DNA from: Hyphomicrobiales bacterium
Lineage (GTDB): Bacteria > Pseudomonadota > Alphaproteobacteria > Rhizobiales > Aestuariivirgaceae
Assembly (NCBI GenBank): GCA_025362535.1
Contig: JANYGE010000360.1
Span: 1 to 15,292 of the forward strand
Length of the DNA: 15,292 nucleotides
Direction: 5' to 3'
The stretch's first letter is position 1, and each line of letters starts with the position of its first letter. The translations under genes and the position numbers were made by a program. Of this stretch, positions 14,058 to 15,292 are shown in pieces. Below the pieces are notes generated by a model. It worked only from the letters and a program-made list of their open reading frames with translations, ran no database searches and was not told the origin of the DNA.

Positions 14058-14446
14058 CGCTTAATCTCATGTCGTGCCGCTTGCGCAAGAAAAGCTGAGC
14101 GCGTGAGTTTGCGCCGTTTGGCTTCAGCATCAATAGCCTTCAACATTCCTCGCTCCATTGAAATGTTGGCAGTTACCAACCGCGTATCGTTGACAGCAAA
14201 TGGAACCGAAACCAAAAACGCCCCCTCTTTAAGCTCTTGTGCAACTTCCTCATCGGCAACAATAGCTTCAATCAACCGGGGTTTGGGCATTACTTCGTCT
14301 TCTGCCCAAAGGCTCAAAGCCTCCATAGCATTGCCAATCAAATCATCCATAAAATCGGCGGCAGAAAAACAGCCTGCAAGGTCAGGAAACTGAACTCCAA
14401 AACTTGAGTCAGCGTCTTTATGAACAAGAGCAATATAATGGGTCAT
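14054..14446 (-). CDS. hicB: HicB-family antitoxin with ribbon-helix-helix domain
   Basis: The 130-residue product is a HicB-type antitoxin. The N-terminal half (MTHYIALVHKDADSSFGVQF, then PDLAGCFSAADFMDDLIGNA) is the partial RNase H-like fold that binds HicA. The C-terminal part (ANISMERGMLKAIDAEAKRR, KLTRSAFLAQAARHEI) is a ribbon-helix-helix DNA-binding domain for autoregulation. HicB normally neutralises the HicA mRNA interferase, encoded just upstream. Here no full hicA precedes it: a 21-codon open tail ends in TGA overlapping the hicB ATG (ATGA), and the next gene is unrelated. The antitoxin may be solitary or may serve another toxin. Its stop overlaps that of MlaC-like copy 3. Confidence 0.87.
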   Translation of the reverse strand: MTHYIALVHKDADSSFGVQFPDLAGCFSAADFMDDLIGNAMEALSLWAEDEVMPKPRLIEAIVADEEVAQELKEGAFLVSVPFAVNDTRLVTANISMERGMLKAIDAEAKRRKLTRSAFLAQAARHEIKR

Positions 14447-14508
14447 TGCAAGGCCTTTCCAATCCAGCCCGTTTGTTTGGCAATGGCGCGCGCAGCCGAT
14501 TTAATTTT
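14443..14508 (-). pseudogene. Possible 3' remnant of hicA
   Basis: Between the stop of the AT-rich gene (14509) and the hicB ATG, the minus strand reads an open tail of 21 codons, KIKSAARAIAKQTGWIGKAL then Q, ending in TGA that overlaps the hicB ATG. There is no start codon. The ARAIAKQTGW part loosely resembles the usual HicA ending (R-x-I-x-K/R-Q-A-G), and the ATGA overlap is what an intact upstream operon partner would show. The stretch is GC-rich, unlike the gene next to it. The similarity is short, so it may be chance. Confidence 0.3.
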
Positions 14509-15072
14509 TTAGTTCAAGCGGAAATGTACGTAACCAGAATCTTGTCGCCCAGGTTCATAACTGAGAATGAGATAGATGCACTCAAAAACATCCGATCTAA
14601 CTTTCCAATTGGCGACAAATTCAACTACAGCAGCTGAATAAAGCGTCATCTCGGCAGTGGAAATTACTAACCAGAACTTTTTACAAGAGGCTGCTGCTGA
14701 ATTATTACTGATCCCAGTTTGAATCTTTTGGTCTTTTTCACCAACAAGTTTTTCGAGATGTTTTTGAAAACTATCTTTTGTCCATATAGCATAAAACTCT
14801 GTTGAGCCTTTCTGGCGGGATTTTGCAGAAAGTTTTCTTGCCTTGAAATGAATCAAGTTTACAACTTCAACTCCTACTATGGCCCCATCAATTACCAAAA
14901 GGCAATCTGGTGGATCATCCTTTCCAGCAGACTGCAAAGTTGAGTATTTTATAGAGAGGTTTTGAAGAAGTTGTTCAACTATTCCCGTTTCGTTTGTAGC
15001 CTTTTCATTCGAAAGCGACCAGCTATCGAATATTTCACGTGCAGACTTAATGTTAGAAAATTTGCTGCTCAT
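14509..15072 (-). CDS. Hypothetical protein, possible PD-(D/E)xK nuclease-like fold
   Basis: The 187-residue product is not one I can name. After a helical N-terminus with E33 it has DDPPDCLLVIDGAIVGVEVV (52-71). The pattern E33, D56 in PPD, then E69-x-V71 resembles PD-(D/E)xK nuclease-like proteins of orphan or defence type in which the last lysine is replaced (PD...ExT/V). Basic residues follow (FKARKLSAKSRQKGS, 76-90). DNA cleavage is a guess from this motif only. I favour ATG 15072 with a weak AAGAAG upstream; the frame is open to 15144, but that part crosses a hairpin and the ettA end. The gene is clearly more AT-rich than its neighbours, which suggests recent transfer. It sits between ettA and hicB, on the same strand as both. 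Confidence 0.62.
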   Translation of the reverse strand: MSSKFSNIKSAREIFDSWSLSNEKATNETGIVEQLLQNLSIKYSTLQSAGKDDPPDCLLVIDGAIVGVEVVNLIHFKARKLSAKSRQKGSTEFYAIWTKDSFQKHLEKLVGEKDQKIQTGISNNSAAASCKKFWLVISTAEMTLYSAAVVEFVANWKVRSDVFECIYLILSYEPGRQDSGYVHFRLN

Positions 15073-15100
15073 CGTAAACAATCTTCTTTCGATTCTTCCT

Positions 15101-15118
15101 CCTCCCCGTGTGGGGAGG
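15101..15118. repeat. Perfect GC-rich hairpin, possible dispersed palindromic repeat
   Basis: CCTCCCC, loop GTGT, then GGGGAGG form a perfect 7-base stem in the gap between ettA and the nuclease-like gene. The following bases (GGAATTTTCTCCC) offer a second, competing pairing of GGGAG with CTCCC. Similar CCTCCCC/GGGGAGG palindromes are, as I recall, scattered through many alphaproteobacterial genomes. No T-run follows on the minus strand, so it is not a classic terminator for ettA. Confidence 0.5.
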
Positions 15119-15133
15119 GAATTTTCTCCCGCA

Positions 15134-15292
15134 TCACCGTGCAAACTTCTTATACTTAATCCGCTTCGGCATCACGCTGTCTTCACCCAAGCGGCGCGTC
15201 TTATCTTCTTCATAATCCTGGAAGTTCCCATCACACCATTCCACATGGCTGTCTCCCTCGAATGCCAGAATATGCGTCGCCAAGCGATCCAA
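15134..15292 (-). CDS. ettA: Energy-dependent translational throttle protein EttA, C-terminal end
   Basis: The last 52 residues of an ABC-F protein enter from the right edge and end at TGA (15136-15134). They begin LDRLATHILAFEGDSHVEW, which follows the second Walker B and H-loop region of EttA (NRYFLDR...). They continue with DGNFQDYEEDKTRRLGEDS and end in RIKYKKFAR, the typical EttA tail. EttA binds the ribosomal E site and controls entry into elongation according to the ATP/ADP ratio. Both ATPase cassettes lie outside the window. Confidence 0.93.
   Translation of the reverse strand: MDRLATHILAFEGDSHVEWCDGNFQDYEEDKTRRLGEDSVMPKRIKYKKFAR

Overview
The window reads as an ordinary chromosomal stretch of an alphaproteobacterium, probably of the Hyphomicrobiales (Rhizobiales) type. 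The evidence is a type A RNase P RNA gene next to rsmH-ftsL-ftsI, an ArsR-methyltransferase fusion in front of metF, an extensin-like lipoprotein, MlaC-family proteins and the tail of ettA. Base composition is moderate, with one clearly AT-richer gene near the right end. No tRNA, rRNA, CRISPR array, insertion sequence or phage gene was seen.

Layout. At 1-1962 (minus strand) lies the head of the division and cell-wall cluster: rsmH, ftsL and the start of ftsI, joined by TAATG stop/start overlaps. At 2081-2473 (minus) is rnpB with a well-placed promoter. mraZ, which usually precedes rsmH, is not there. At 2572-5132 a small DUF4112 membrane protein, a YtcJ-like amidohydrolase and an unrecognised secreted protein are arranged in convergent and divergent pairs. 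At 5129-8844 (minus) are an ArsR-methyltransferase regulator, metF, a small membrane protein, a TerB-DnaJ protein and an AmpD-type amidase. The ArsR gene has a palindromic operator lying over its own promoter.

At 9046-14057 is an envelope-flavoured region. It holds three MlaC-like exported proteins (two with twin-arginine signals, one Sec-type), an extensin-like lipoprotein, an EamA transporter with a GST, and a lysophospholipid-type acyltransferase. No Mla ABC transporter genes are present, so the MlaC-like proteins would have to work with partners encoded elsewhere. At 14054-15072 is a HicB-type antitoxin without a complete HicA partner, preceded by a short open tail and an AT-rich gene for a possible PD-(D/E)xK nuclease-like protein. 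ettA enters from the right edge.

How the parts work together. The left end serves septal peptidoglycan synthesis, and AmpD serves peptidoglycan recycling. ArsR-methyltransferase and metF form a one-carbon/methionine unit that probably regulates itself. The MlaC-like proteins and the acyltransferase suggest envelope lipid handling. I see no convincing new multi-gene system. The best second looks are the three orphan MlaC-like genes, the ArsR-methyltransferase/metF operator, the nuclease-like insertion beside a possible hicA remnant, the missing mraZ, and the finding that all four convergent gene pairs overlap by exactly four bases at their stop codons.
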